Assembly: GCA_944381165.1 (NCBI GenBank)
Contig: CALWKC010000008.1
Location: forward strand, 1-64,000
From: an uncultured Lachnospira sp.
GTDB taxonomy: Bacteria > Bacillota > Clostridia > Lachnospirales > Lachnospiraceae
Direction: 5' to 3'
DNA length: 64,000 nucleotides
Positions within the stretch are counted from its first letter, which is position 1. Every line of letters begins with the position of its first letter. Below are positions 18,089 through 27,030 of this stretch, piece by piece. The position numbers and the translations under genes are program-made. Under the pieces are notes generated by a model. That model saw only the letters and a program-made list of their open reading frames with translations, did no database searches and had not been told where the DNA came from.

Positions 18089-19201
18089 TTATGGCAAATA
18101 ATTCCCGTAAATTTCAAAAGAATCAAAAACACAATGCCATTTATTTGACGCAAAAGCTGTCACACAGATATAATGTCTGTCACCATTTACGGCATAGCTT
18201 ACAAGGCAGTTTCTTGCCTCATCCGTATAGCCTGTCTTCCCTGCGGTTATAGTAACGCCTTCCACCTCCGTGCCGTACATTCTGCTGAACATCGTGCTTG
18301 TCAGCAGTATTCCGTCCGGATGCTGCGAAGTCTTTTCAGTAGTATATTGAAATGTTGACAGCACATTCGCGCAAACCGGGTCCTCCATTGCATATTTCAT
18401 AATCATTGCCATTTCTGAAGGCGTCGTGTACTGCTGCTCATCATACAGCCCTGTGGCATTCGTAAAATGCGTATGCGTAAGTCCGAGCTCTTCGCACTTT
18501 TCATTCATAAGCACCGCAAATTCTTCCTCTGAGCCGGCAACAAGCTGCGCTAACGCCACAGCCGCATCGGCGCCTGAAGGAAGCACCATTCCGTACAGCA
18601 AATCTTTTACTGTCACAATCTCATCCGCGCTGAAGCCTGCAACCGAAGCCTGCGCAAGATAAAGCGGATACAGCAGATCATTTGTAAAGCGATACATTCT
18701 TGACATGTCGTCAAGATTTTCAACCGCTACTATAAGTGTCATAATTTTAGTCATCGACGCAGGGTAAATAGTCTCATCACTACCGCGCCCTGCTATAATA
18801 CTGTTGTTGTCAACATCAAGCAGCGCAACGTACGGTGTTCTCACCGCCTCGTCGGTTATCTCAACATAATTGCCGCTCTTAGATGCATACTCAAACTTCG
18901 GAGCCGTATCCTCAATATTAACTGAAGCATTGTTCTCCTCTGCCGTCTTTTCCATAGAGACCTGAAGCGTCTCCTTTGCATTCATACTGCTGCCGGAAAC
19001 CGTATTTTTCCTGCGTACCGCTGAAGACATACTCACTGACGCGGCAAGCAATGCGGCAGCTCCGACAAACAACATAATTTTTCTTTTTAATATCTGACGT
19101 TTTCTCTTTTTCTTCATAGCAAGAGTGCGCCTTCTTCTGCGTTCAATCTCATAGCGTACAGTCTGAGAATCGTCAGAATCGTCATCATATTGATTACTCA
19201 T
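18089..19201 (-). CDS. D-alanyl-D-alanine carboxypeptidase (DacF/PBP5-like)
   Basis: Membrane-anchored or secreted serine D,D-carboxypeptidase that trims the terminal D-Ala of peptidoglycan stem peptides. The 370-residue protein has a basic cytoplasmic N-terminus, one membrane segment (about residues 44-60) and a peptidase S11 domain. The catalytic SxxK is SMTK and the third motif KTG is in AGKTGYTDEA. The second motif, normally SxN, reads SGAD. The PBP5 C-terminal beta domain seems absent. The ATG at 19201 follows GGGGA at good distance, while the ATG at 19213 has no ribosome binding site. The DJ-1 family gene ends upstream, 30 bp away. Confidence 0.88.
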   Translation of the reverse strand: MSNQYDDDSDDSQTVRYEIERRRRRTLAMKKKRKRQILKRKIMLFVGAAALLAASVSMSSAVRRKNTVSGSSMNAKETLQVSMEKTAEENNASVNIEDTAPKFEYASKSGNYVEITDEAVRTPYVALLDVDNNSIIAGRGSDETIYPASMTKIMTLIVAVENLDDMSRMYRFTNDLLYPLYLAQASVAGFSADEIVTVKDLLYGMVLPSGADAAVALAQLVAGSEEEFAVLMNEKCEELGLTHTHFTNATGLYDEQQYTTPSEMAMIMKYAMEDPVCANVLSTFQYTTEKTSQHPDGILLTSTMFSRMYGTEVEGVTITAGKTGYTDEARNCLVSYAVNGDRHYICVTAFASNKWHCVFDSFEIYGNYLP

Positions 19202-19230
19202 TACATTCCCCATTCGTTATTAACTTAATA

Positions 19231-19782
19231 TCAATCCTTATACTGAATTGAGCGCGCAAGCTCCTCACATTTGTCCTCACTCGAAAGAAGTCTCACCAGC
19301 TCAAGTCCCAAATCCAATGAAGTTCCCATTCCTCTCGATGTCGTAATATTTCCGTCCGTTACCACTCTTGCAGGCGCTTTTATAACCTCAGCTCCCAAGA
19401 GATATTCCTCAAAGCCCGGAAAGCAGGTTGCCTTCTTTCCTTCCAAAAGCCCTATTCGACCCAGTATACTCGGGGCTGCACAAATCGCAGCTATTCTTTT
19501 GCCGGCCGCATTGTGTTCTTTTAAAAGTTCAATAAGCCTTTCCGACTCCATATAAGACGTATGTCCCGGACCGCCCGGAAGAAAAAGCACATCGGAATCG
19601 GCTATATCCGTTTCACCCAAAATATAATCCGATGTTACGGTAATATTTTGCGCACTTATGACATTTTTATTACCAGTAATGGAAACTGTAACCGTCTCAA
19701 TGCCCGCACGCCTTAAAATATCAATAACCGCAAGAGCTTCGACCGTCTCAAAACCGTCTGTTAAAAAAGCTGTTACCTTCAT
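19231..19782 (-). CDS. DJ-1/PfpI family protein
   Basis: A 183-residue DJ-1/ThiJ/PfpI-superfamily protein with the nucleophile elbow cysteine in AAICAAPSILG and an early conserved Glu (FETVEALAVIDIL). Members are variously described as deglycases, chaperones or thiamine-related enzymes; the function here is not assignable. It precedes the D,D-carboxypeptidase gene by 30 bp in the same direction. The roughly 230 bp between its start and the upstream esterase stop are AT-rich, without a clear terminator. Confidence 0.87.
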   Translation of the reverse strand: MKVTAFLTDGFETVEALAVIDILRRAGIETVTVSITGNKNVISAQNITVTSDYILGETDIADSDVLFLPGGPGHTSYMESERLIELLKEHNAAGKRIAAICAAPSILGRIGLLEGKKATCFPGFEEYLLGAEVIKAPARVVTDGNITTSRGMGTSLDLGLELVRLLSSEDKCEELARSIQYKD

Positions 19783-20014
19783 ATCTTCTCCATTCAGCGC
19801 AGTTTAACTTATGCGCATTTTTTATCCGGCGCACTGCCCGCGCCTCATCAAAAAATAAAAATTTTTAATATATTGTAACTTTATTCCATTTTATAATACG
19901 CTATAAAATCAAACATTTCAATATATTTTACATTATATGTTACAAAAATATTTCTGAATTATTACAAAATGATGCTTCTGTCTCATATATTTTATTTATA
20001 TATTTAGCTGTTTT

Positions 20015-20962
20015 TCAGAAAATCCTCTTAAAAAAATTATACAGTCCCGATTTCCATACATCATCATCGTGTCCCGAGCCCTCAATAACCGTATAATCAT
20101 GTTTTATGCCCTTCTCCTCAAGCTTTTCGTGGTAAAATACGGTAGATTCAAAACACCACGGGTCTTTATCACCCGCCATAAGAGCAAGATATAAAGGCTC
20201 GCTCTCTTCACTCTCAATATTAAAATCTTCCATTATAGGCGTATTCCAGTACGTTCCCACATTGAAGTCAGTAGGTATAACTCCCGGACAGGGCGCAAGT
20301 GAACTGATATAACCTATTTTATCCTGCAGAAGAAAACCTATTGCAAGGCTCTCCGTCCCGCCCTGTGAAGTGCCTATAATTCCCGTATTTTCGCGTCCGG
20401 TCTTAACCGCGTAATTGCTTTCAATAAAAGGCATCAGGTCGTTTTCCAGATCATTTACAAGATTATCATATGCCTCTCTCATCTCTTCGCGAGTTGCCGT
20501 TTCCTTCGTCGCCTCCGGTGCCGTATACATATCCACCGTGACAATAATCATAGGCACTGCCGTACCTGCCGCAAGCATATTTCCATATATCGGAGCGAGA
20601 TAACTGTCATCCCGGCTCCAGTCAAAATGATCTCCTCCGAAGCCGTGAAGCACATATACCACAGGATAGCTTTTACTCTCGTCATAACCTGCCGGAAGCA
20701 AAACGCCGCACATTTTATTTTCACCTATGGTGGAGCTGTAATAACTGACTCTGTCATTCATCACTCCGTAATCCACGCCGTCATGAACCTCATCAAAGCC
20801 CTCCGGAACGCTGAAATCCGTGTCTGCATAGGGATTTTCATGTACAGGGCCGCTTTCAGCTTTCTTTTCCCGAAATAGAGAACAACCACTCATAAATATT
20901 GCAGCAGTTAAGACCAAAAACATAATTTTAAGAACAGACTTCTTTATTACATTTTTTCTCAT
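20015..20962 (-). CDS. Esterase lipoprotein (CE1/esterase D-like alpha/beta hydrolase)
   Basis: A 315-residue lipoprotein with a type II signal and lipobox cysteine in MSGCSLF (about residue 26). The mature part is an alpha/beta hydrolase of the feruloyl/acetyl-xylan esterase (CE1) and esterase D group: oxyanion region YVLHGFGGDHFDW, nucleophile GTSQGG, probable acid in AGDKDPW and catalytic His in GSGHDDDVW. Removal of ester groups from plant polysaccharides is plausible given the pectinase in this window, but the substrate is inference. The ATG at 20962 begins a proper signal peptide, unlike the upstream in-frame start. Confidence 0.82.
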   Translation of the reverse strand: MRKNVIKKSVLKIMFLVLTAAIFMSGCSLFREKKAESGPVHENPYADTDFSVPEGFDEVHDGVDYGVMNDRVSYYSSTIGENKMCGVLLPAGYDESKSYPVVYVLHGFGGDHFDWSRDDSYLAPIYGNMLAAGTAVPMIIVTVDMYTAPEATKETATREEMREAYDNLVNDLENDLMPFIESNYAVKTGRENTGIIGTSQGGTESLAIGFLLQDKIGYISSLAPCPGVIPTDFNVGTYWNTPIMEDFNIESEESEPLYLALMAGDKDPWCFESTVFYHEKLEEKGIKHDYTVIEGSGHDDDVWKSGLYNFFKRIF

Positions 20963-21075
20963 CTCACCATCCCTTTCCACAAAAAGCGGGCGTATAATCA
21001 CGCCCGCCCATAATATAACTCCACCGTCTTATAATCAGTTGACAACTCATCTGTCTGTTTACTTTTAATCTTTAT

Positions 21076-23256
21076 CTACCTGATGCCAAATATAAGATAA
21101 AGCAGATTATAATTGTAAAACAAAACTGCCGCAACCAATGAAACCGTTGACATTATTTTAATAAGAATATCAAGAGATGGGCCTACCGTATCCTTCAGCG
21201 GGTCTCCCACAGTATCGCCTACCACGGCTGCGTCATGTGCCGGAGAGCCTTTTCCCTGCCCCTCAAAAGCTCCGGATTCTATGTATTTCTTTCCGTTGTC
21301 CCAAGCTCCTCCTGCATTTCCAGTAAAAATTGCAAGCATAATAGCCGACAGTGTAGCTCCGATAAGAAGTCCTCCCACAAAATAAGGCCCAAACAAAAAT
21401 CCTGAAATTACCGGAAAAAGAATAGACAAAATTGCCGGCATTCTCATTTCCTTCAAAGCTCCCTGTGAAGAGATTTCAATACAAGTCTTATAGTCAGGCT
21501 TTGCCTTACCCTCCAAAATTCCCGGTATCTCTTTAAACTGTCTTCTTACCTCCGCAACCATTTTCCGTGCAGCATTAGCAACCGCCTCAATCAGCATTCC
21601 GGAAAAAAGATATGGCAACGCCCCTCCTATCAATGCTCCTGCAAGTATAAGAGGATTTGTAAAGTTCAATTCCAGTTCCGCCCCCTCAGGCTGAAAAGCA
21701 TACAGAAATGATACCATAAGCGAAAGCGCAGCAAATGATGCGGAGCCTATGGCAAACCCCTTTCCTATTGCAGCAGTAGTGTTTCCTACTGAGTCAAGCT
21801 TATCCGTAATTTCTCTTACCTCCGGCTCAAGCTCAGACATCTCAGCTATACCTCCCGCATTGTCAGATATAGGACCGTATGTATCTACTGAAACAGTTGC
21901 AGAAACAAATGAGAGCATTCCCACAGCAGCCATAGCAATGCCAAACATTCCAGAAACTGCATATGACACATACGTAGTAATTCCAAGCACAATAAGAGGA
22001 AGCATGCATGACTTCATTCCGACTGCCAGTCCCTGTGTTATTGTAAGTGCAGCTCCCTCCTTTGCACTCTCCGCAATTTTTTGTGTCGGCTTGTAATCAT
22101 AGCTTGTATAATACTCCGCTATCGCTCCTATTATTACGCCGCTCAAAACCCCAAGAGACGCAGCTATCCATGGCGCGGTAAAGCCCGTGTTAAAACCTGC
22201 AATTTTAAGAGCATCTGCATTTTCCGGCTTAAACATAAGCCATGCCGCCACAAAACCTCCAATAACAGTAATAGCTGCGGCGCTCCATGTTGATATGTTC
22301 AAATCTCTGTGCGGATTATCAGACCCTTTTTTGACAAGCACATATGCAATTCCGAGACAAGATGCTATAAGACCTATCGACGCTATAACAAGAGGAAAAT
22401 ACATCATCTTGATAAGAAGCTCGTCTGATACTGCAAGATTATTGGCTAAATTTGAAAGAAACAAGCTGACAGCAAGGATAATTGCAGATGATATAGCCCC
22501 TACAAACGACTCAAGCAAATCAGAGCCAAGCCCGGCCACATCTCCGACATTATCCCCCACATTATCCGCTATCGTAGCCGGATTACGAGGGTCATCCTCA
22601 GGAATATGAGCCTCAGTCTTGCCAACAAGGTCTGCTCCCATATCTGCCGCCTTTGTATATATTCCTCCTCCGACACGGTTAAACATTGCCACAATGGAAC
22701 ATCCCAAAGCGTAGCAGGAAAGACACTGTGTAAATACATGCTGTCCGTCTCTCAGCGCATCGACAGAAATCATATTCAATCCGTATCCGAAAATCAGATA
22801 CACGAGAAACAATCCCAACAGCGCAAAACCGCCAACACAAAGTCCCATTACAGAACCGCCTTTCAGCGCCACTTTAAGCGTTGAACCAATATTCTTCGTC
22901 ATTCTCGCTGTATTTGAAACCCTTACGTTGGCATATGTGGCAATTTTCATACCTACCCATCCGGCAGAAGCACTCATCACAACGCCTATCAGAAAGCATG
23001 CTGAAGGCTCCCAGCTAAATCCGCCATACTGAATACTGAAAATCACCCCAAAAATCACCGCGATAACAGCAACAACCACTGCTATAATCTTATACTCATA
23101 TGTTACAAACGCATTGGCTCCAACTCTGATAGCCTCCGCAATCTCCGACATGCGTTCAGTTCCCTCGTCAAGCTTTTTGACTCCGACATAATTGAACGCT
23201 GCATAGCCCAGCGCAAGAAGCGCCGATACTATGACCAGAACTAACAATACTGCCAT
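21076..23256 (-). CDS. hppA: Membrane-bound sodium/proton-pumping pyrophosphatase
   Basis: Integral membrane pump coupling pyrophosphate hydrolysis to cation export. The 726-residue protein has about 16 hydrophobic helices and the acidic substrate-binding motifs, including GADLVGKTEAHIPEDDPRNP and ADNVGDNVGDVAG. The segment GNTTAAIGKG has Ala at the position where K+-independent enzymes carry Lys, so this belongs to the K+-stimulated class, in which many members pump Na+. Pumped ion not determined here. Transcribed alone from a strong promoter (23318-23346). Such pumps recover energy from biosynthetic pyrophosphate in anaerobes. Confidence 0.95.
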   Translation of the reverse strand: MAVLLVLVIVSALLALGYAAFNYVGVKKLDEGTERMSEIAEAIRVGANAFVTYEYKIIAVVVAVIAVIFGVIFSIQYGGFSWEPSACFLIGVVMSASAGWVGMKIATYANVRVSNTARMTKNIGSTLKVALKGGSVMGLCVGGFALLGLFLVYLIFGYGLNMISVDALRDGQHVFTQCLSCYALGCSIVAMFNRVGGGIYTKAADMGADLVGKTEAHIPEDDPRNPATIADNVGDNVGDVAGLGSDLLESFVGAISSAIILAVSLFLSNLANNLAVSDELLIKMMYFPLVIASIGLIASCLGIAYVLVKKGSDNPHRDLNISTWSAAAITVIGGFVAAWLMFKPENADALKIAGFNTGFTAPWIAASLGVLSGVIIGAIAEYYTSYDYKPTQKIAESAKEGAALTITQGLAVGMKSCMLPLIVLGITTYVSYAVSGMFGIAMAAVGMLSFVSATVSVDTYGPISDNAGGIAEMSELEPEVREITDKLDSVGNTTAAIGKGFAIGSASFAALSLMVSFLYAFQPEGAELELNFTNPLILAGALIGGALPYLFSGMLIEAVANAARKMVAEVRRQFKEIPGILEGKAKPDYKTCIEISSQGALKEMRMPAILSILFPVISGFLFGPYFVGGLLIGATLSAIMLAIFTGNAGGAWDNGKKYIESGAFEGQGKGSPAHDAAVVGDTVGDPLKDTVGPSLDILIKIMSTVSLVAAVLFYNYNLLYLIFGIR

Positions 23257-23610
23257 AATTCTTTCTTCTCCTTTTATTTTTTGTGATCCCGCCTATAATC
23301 ACTTATCATTTAATAAAATTTTACCAATTAAAGCATCAAAGGTCAAATATTTTATGCAATTTCTCCAAATAATATTTCTTAAAAAAATACATTAATTTTA
23401 ATGTAATTTAAACGCTTGCTTATTGTAGTTCTAAATACTATATGATATATTAATACAAATATTTTGTTGCATTTATCCAAACCATGATAAATGTTTAAAA
23501 TGACCATTCAGCTTAAATACACTGCATAAAAATTAAAGCAAAACTAATGTATTGCAATATTTGATACACATAAATAAGCAAAAAGAAATATGAAATGGAG
23601 TTGAAAAGAT
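23257..23610. other. Divergent intergenic region hppA / degV
   Basis: AT-rich 354-bp gap. It holds the hppA promoter; on the degV side no strong sigma-A promoter stands out (weak candidates near 23414-23450). No open frame or repeat is visible. Confidence 0.6.
23318..23346 (-). promoter_or_regulatory. Promoter of hppA
   Basis: -35 TTGACC (23346-23341), -10 TAAAAT (23323-23318), 17-bp spacing. Confidence 0.7.
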
Positions 23611-24516
23611 ATGTTTAAAGTCATAACAGACACAGCCTGCGATTTTACAACGGACTATGCCGATTCTATCGGAGTCAAGCTCATTCCTTTGTATATTACA
23701 TTTGACGGAGAAAACTACTATAAAGACCAGTTTGAACTTTCCACAGAGGACTTCTATCAGCGCATCATGGCAGAAAAAGTATATCCGCGCACCTCTCTTC
23801 CAAGCATTCAGGATTATATTGACGCCTTTATGCCTTATGTAAAGCAGAACATACCTGTTATAACTATATGTCTCTCGGCAGCCATGAGCGGCGCATACAA
23901 TTCGGCTAAAACAGCCGCCGAACAGATTGCCGAAGAATATCCCGACGCAAAAATTACCGTATTAAATTCACAGGTAAATTCAGCAGCTCAGTCTCTTCTC
24001 GCGTATGAGGCAGCTCGTATGAGCAGAGACGACATACCATACGAAACCGCTGTTAAAATCCTGAAAAAAATGACTGAAACAGGTACGGTATATTTTACAA
24101 TAGGCTCGCTCGATTATATTAAAAAGGGAGGCCGCATAGGCAAGCTTGCTTCTGTCATCACGGAAGTGCTGAATATCCGTCCAAGCCTATATCTGAAAAA
24201 CGGTGAGGTCAACGTGAGCGGTCTGTGCCGTACACGAAAAAAATCCATATCATCCGTTCTTGAAAGCTGCAAAAAATATTTTACCTCAAATAAAATCGAC
24301 CCTGAAAGCTATGACTTTACTGTTTCGTCAGCCACAAACCTCGATGAGCGCAACGAATTCAGAAAAGCCGTCGAGGCGGCTTTCAGCACAAAATGCGTTG
24401 AGAGCAAAGAACGCTTTGATTTGCGCGTAAGCGCGGTAATAGGCTGCCATACGGGTCCCGCCACAATAGGCATTGGAATAATGCCGAAATACGAAACGCT
24501 CATCAACAGCATTTAA
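23611..24516 (+). CDS. DegV family fatty-acid-binding protein
   Basis: A 301-residue DegV-family protein with the N-terminal signature FKVITDTACDF and the lipid-contact segments TSLPSIQDY and LSAAMSGAYNSAK. DegV/FakB proteins bind fatty acids and in some Gram-positives present them to the kinase FakA. No FakA gene is in the window, so the exact role is inferred from family. The start ATG has a GGAG about ten bases upstream. Closed by a strong bidirectional hairpin. Confidence 0.88.
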   Translation: MFKVITDTACDFTTDYADSIGVKLIPLYITFDGENYYKDQFELSTEDFYQRIMAEKVYPRTSLPSIQDYIDAFMPYVKQNIPVITICLSAAMSGAYNSAKTAAEQIAEEYPDAKITVLNSQVNSAAQSLLAYEAARMSRDDIPYETAVKILKKMTETGTVYFTIGSLDYIKKGGRIGKLASVITEVLNIRPSLYLKNGEVNVSGLCRTRKKSISSVLESCKKYFTSNKIDPESYDFTVSSATNLDERNEFRKAVEAAFSTKCVESKERFDLRVSAVIGCHTGPATIGIGIMPKYETLINSI

Positions 24517-24536
24517 TACAAACACAGCGTACATTT

Positions 24537-24583
24537 AAAAAAGCGTCTGCCGCAAAAACAGATTTGCGGCAGACGCTTTTTTA
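24537..24583. terminator. Strong terminator after degV
   Basis: Long, nearly perfect hairpin with about 18 pairs (around 24537-24557 with 24563-24583) flanked by A and T runs; it terminates degV and could also act leftward. Confidence 0.85.
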
Positions 24584-24632
24584 TTCTTACAAATCCTCGT
24601 CTCGCGAAGGAGTTCGCAAGCGAACTCTTTTT
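24581..24632 (-). repeat. Dispersed palindromic repeat, copy 1
   Basis: Contains the palindrome GAGTTCGCTTGCGAACTC (minus-strand reading) plus about 25 flanking bases shared with 48327-48376. It abuts the stop codon of the lysophospholipase-like gene and may act as its terminator, since on the plus strand the palindrome ends in five Ts. Confidence 0.7.
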
Positions 24633-25638
24633 ACTCGGCTGCTTTTAATCTCTGACTGAGCCAGCCGTATATATCCCCGAATATTTCCTGTGCGTTTATC
24701 TCGCTGTGAAGCTCATGCCTGCACTCTTCATACAGCCGGAGCTCCACGTCATCCAAATATTTCTGATATTTTCGGTAAAGTCTCTCTACAGCCTTTCCGT
24801 AATCTCCGACAGGGTCTTCGGCGCCTGACGCGATAAGCAGCGGAAGTTCTTTAGGGGTTTTCCTGATATTCTTTTCCTGAATTACATACTTAATAACCTG
24901 GAGCAGTCCCTCATATGCATTGGCGGTAAAAATATAGCTGCACTTTTCGTCATCCACATACTCCTTCACAATATCCTCTCTGCGCGTAAGCCAGTCGGAA
25001 GCGGTATTTGGCGATGCAATCCTGCTGTTGAACTTGCCGAACATCATTTTGTTCAGGAGAGCGCTCCTGTAACGCTCTCCGCGCAGACGCTCTGTAAGGC
25101 GCGCCGCCGCAAGCCCTGCGTCAACCACAAGTCTTGACTGGTTTCCTGTCCCCAGGATAACCGCAGCATCAAGCTCGTCTCCATATGACATCATATATCT
25201 TCTTGCCATATATGAGCCCATGCTGTGGCCTATAAGCGCATAGGGCAAACCCGGATATTTCTTCTGCATTATTCTGGTAAGCCTGAACATGTCCTTTACA
25301 AGATACTGTGCTGAATTTCTGCCAGAAGCAAAATACCCCCAGTCGTCTTTACTGTTCACGGAATCGCCATGTCCAAGATGGTCGTTTCCGGCAACAACAA
25401 ATCCCCTATCCGCAAGATAGCATGCAAGCGCATCAAATCTCTCTATATGGTCAATCATGCCGTGTGCAATCTGCACAACACCGAGAGGTTTTTTATACTT
25501 TTGTGCGTCCGGATACCATACGGCAGCGTGTATACGACACATACCGCTCGAAGATGCAAAATAATAATCCTTCTTTTCAATTCCGTGCTTTCCGCTGCCG
25601 GACTTTTCTTCAGCAATATCATCAACCGTAAGTTTCAT
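24631..25638 (-). CDS. Serine aminopeptidase S33/lysophospholipase-type hydrolase
   Basis: A 335-residue cytosolic alpha/beta hydrolase of the monoglyceride lipase/lysophospholipase type (Hydrolase_4). The nucleophile is in IGHSMGS, the oxyanion region is VQIAHGMIDHIERF, the catalytic acid is probably in ASGAEDPVG, and the His is in CRHELHSE. It would hydrolyse monoacylglycerol or lysophospholipid esters; the substrate is not known. The ATG at 25638 has GGAGG seven bases upstream and starts two bases after the LRR lipoprotein stop, so both are in one operon with the NUDIX gene. Confidence 0.85.
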   Translation of the reverse strand: MKLTVDDIAEEKSGSGKHGIEKKDYYFASSSGMCRIHAAVWYPDAQKYKKPLGVVQIAHGMIDHIERFDALACYLADRGFVVAGNDHLGHGDSVNSKDDWGYFASGRNSAQYLVKDMFRLTRIMQKKYPGLPYALIGHSMGSYMARRYMMSYGDELDAAVILGTGNQSRLVVDAGLAAARLTERLRGERYRSALLNKMMFGKFNSRIASPNTASDWLTRREDIVKEYVDDEKCSYIFTANAYEGLLQVIKYVIQEKNIRKTPKELPLLIASGAEDPVGDYGKAVERLYRKYQKYLDDVELRLYEECRHELHSEINAQEIFGDIYGWLSQRLKAAE

Positions 25639-25640
25639 AA

Positions 25641-26438
25641 TCAGCCTCCGTTTCCGCTGAGCGCGCCCCAATATGCGCCCTCAAGCTCTCCATGATATTC
25701 TACCTCTTCCACCTCTAAAAACGCATCCTGCCCGACCGCTTCGACAGTGTCGGGGAGCCGGACTTTAAGCTTCCCGCAATGACTGAAAGCTCCGTATCCT
25801 ATCACTTTAAGAGACGACGGCAGCGCTATCTCTTCCAGATTAGTACAGCCGGCAAACGCGTATGTTCCTATCTCCTTTAGCTGCTCACCTGTATTGACTC
25901 TTGTAAGCTCTGTATTTCCGTAAAAAACACCCGAAGCTATCTTTACAACACCGTCGGGTACGGTATATTCACCGGACACATTCTGAACCGCTGCAAGAAT
26001 ATTGTTGATTATCACAGCGCCGCTCTGCTCAAACTCCTTCTTTTCCCATGCCGTATTTTTTACGACATTAGTTCCCACCGTTTCAACAGATGTGGGAAAT
26101 GTAATACTTTCGAGATTATAACAGCTCAGAAAAGCATTTTCGCCGATAGTCACAATCCCCTCAGGGAGAACAATTTCCTTCATATTGGCACAGTCACGAA
26201 ATGCCTCCCTCGCAACAGACGTCACGTTTTTTCCGTCTATCTGAGCCGGCACGGCAAATGATGACTGCTCCCTTGCGCCGTCGGTAAGTCCCGTAATTTC
26301 AAGAGTTCCGTCTTCCTTTTCGGTATACGTAAACATCTGCGAGCTCTTCTTAGAGCCGCAGCCTGCTGCCCCGGCAAAAAACAGCAGAACAGCGAATACT
26401 GCCAAATATTTAATTGTTATCTGCCTGACCCGCCGCAT
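25641..26438 (-). CDS. BspA-type leucine-rich-repeat lipoprotein
   Basis: A 265-residue lipoprotein: signal peptide with lipobox FAGAAGCGSKK, then about six copies of the BspA-type LRR_5 unit (for example IVLPEGIVTIGENAFLSCYN and IALPSSLKVIGYGAFSHCGK). Such repeats form solenoids used for adhesion or protein binding at the surface. The ATG at 26438 has GGAGGAACG; longer in-frame upstream sequence overlaps the NUDIX gene and lacks signal-peptide character. It overlaps the NUDIX gene by 29 bases. Confidence 0.85.
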   Translation of the reverse strand: MRRVRQITIKYLAVFAVLLFFAGAAGCGSKKSSQMFTYTEKEDGTLEITGLTDGAREQSSFAVPAQIDGKNVTSVAREAFRDCANMKEIVLPEGIVTIGENAFLSCYNLESITFPTSVETVGTNVVKNTAWEKKEFEQSGAVIINNILAAVQNVSGEYTVPDGVVKIASGVFYGNTELTRVNTGEQLKEIGTYAFAGCTNLEEIALPSSLKVIGYGAFSHCGKLKVRLPDTVEAVGQDAFLEVEEVEYHGELEGAYWGALSGNGG

Positions 26439-27015
26439 TACGTTCCTCCGTTTTCTTCTGTTTAGACCAAAGATAGCAGTACGCCTGGCTTCTTGCCGCA
26501 AACGGCTGATTTTTAAGAAGCTCTCTGACCTCCTGCCTTGTATACCAGTCAGCCTGTATTTCCTCAAGCGCAGAGCTGCTTGGAGCAAACTGTCCCTTCG
26601 CCTTTCCTATTACAACCGCGTTTGTCTCATTTGAAAATCCTATGGCGCTGTAGCTGTCAAGCAGCTTATCCTCAACACTCACCAGCTCAAGTCCCGTCTC
26701 CTCCCGAAGCTCTCTTGCCGCCGCCATTTCAGGCGTCTCTCCCTCATCGATAAGCCCTGCCGGAAAATTATATACATAATTGTCAACCGCCATTCTGAAT
26801 TCTCTGTTTAAAAGAATATGTTCATCATTCTCGTCGGTCATTATTATTACAACGCCGTCTGTCTTGGGATTTCTTATTTCTTCCTCACTTTTAATATCAC
26901 CGTTCCGGCTTATCATCTCATAAACCTTTTTTTGGTTGTCCTTAGTCGTATATGTGAGATTATACCTGTTGATAAACGCACCCTCGTGCACCTTTTCTAT
27001 TCCGTTAAACTCCAA
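26410..27015 (-). CDS. NUDIX hydrolase (ADP-ribose pyrophosphatase-like)
   Basis: A 201-residue NUDIX protein. The NUDIX box is complete: GLIDEGETPEMAAARELREE followed by TGLEL, supplying the metal-binding glutamates. The preceding PAG motif (NFPAGLI) and overall layout resemble ADP-ribose pyrophosphatases, which cleave ADP-ribose to AMP and ribose 5-phosphate; substrate assignment is by similarity. It starts 15 bp after the hydrogenase gene stop and overlaps the LRR gene at its end. Confidence 0.88.
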   Translation of the reverse strand: MEFNGIEKVHEGAFINRYNLTYTTKDNQKKVYEMISRNGDIKSEEEIRNPKTDGVVIIMTDENDEHILLNREFRMAVDNYVYNFPAGLIDEGETPEMAAARELREETGLELVSVEDKLLDSYSAIGFSNETNAVVIGKAKGQFAPSSSALEEIQADWYTRQEVRELLKNQPFAARSQAYCYLWSKQKKTEERNAAGQADNN

Positions 27016-27030
27016 TCTGAAAACCTTCCT

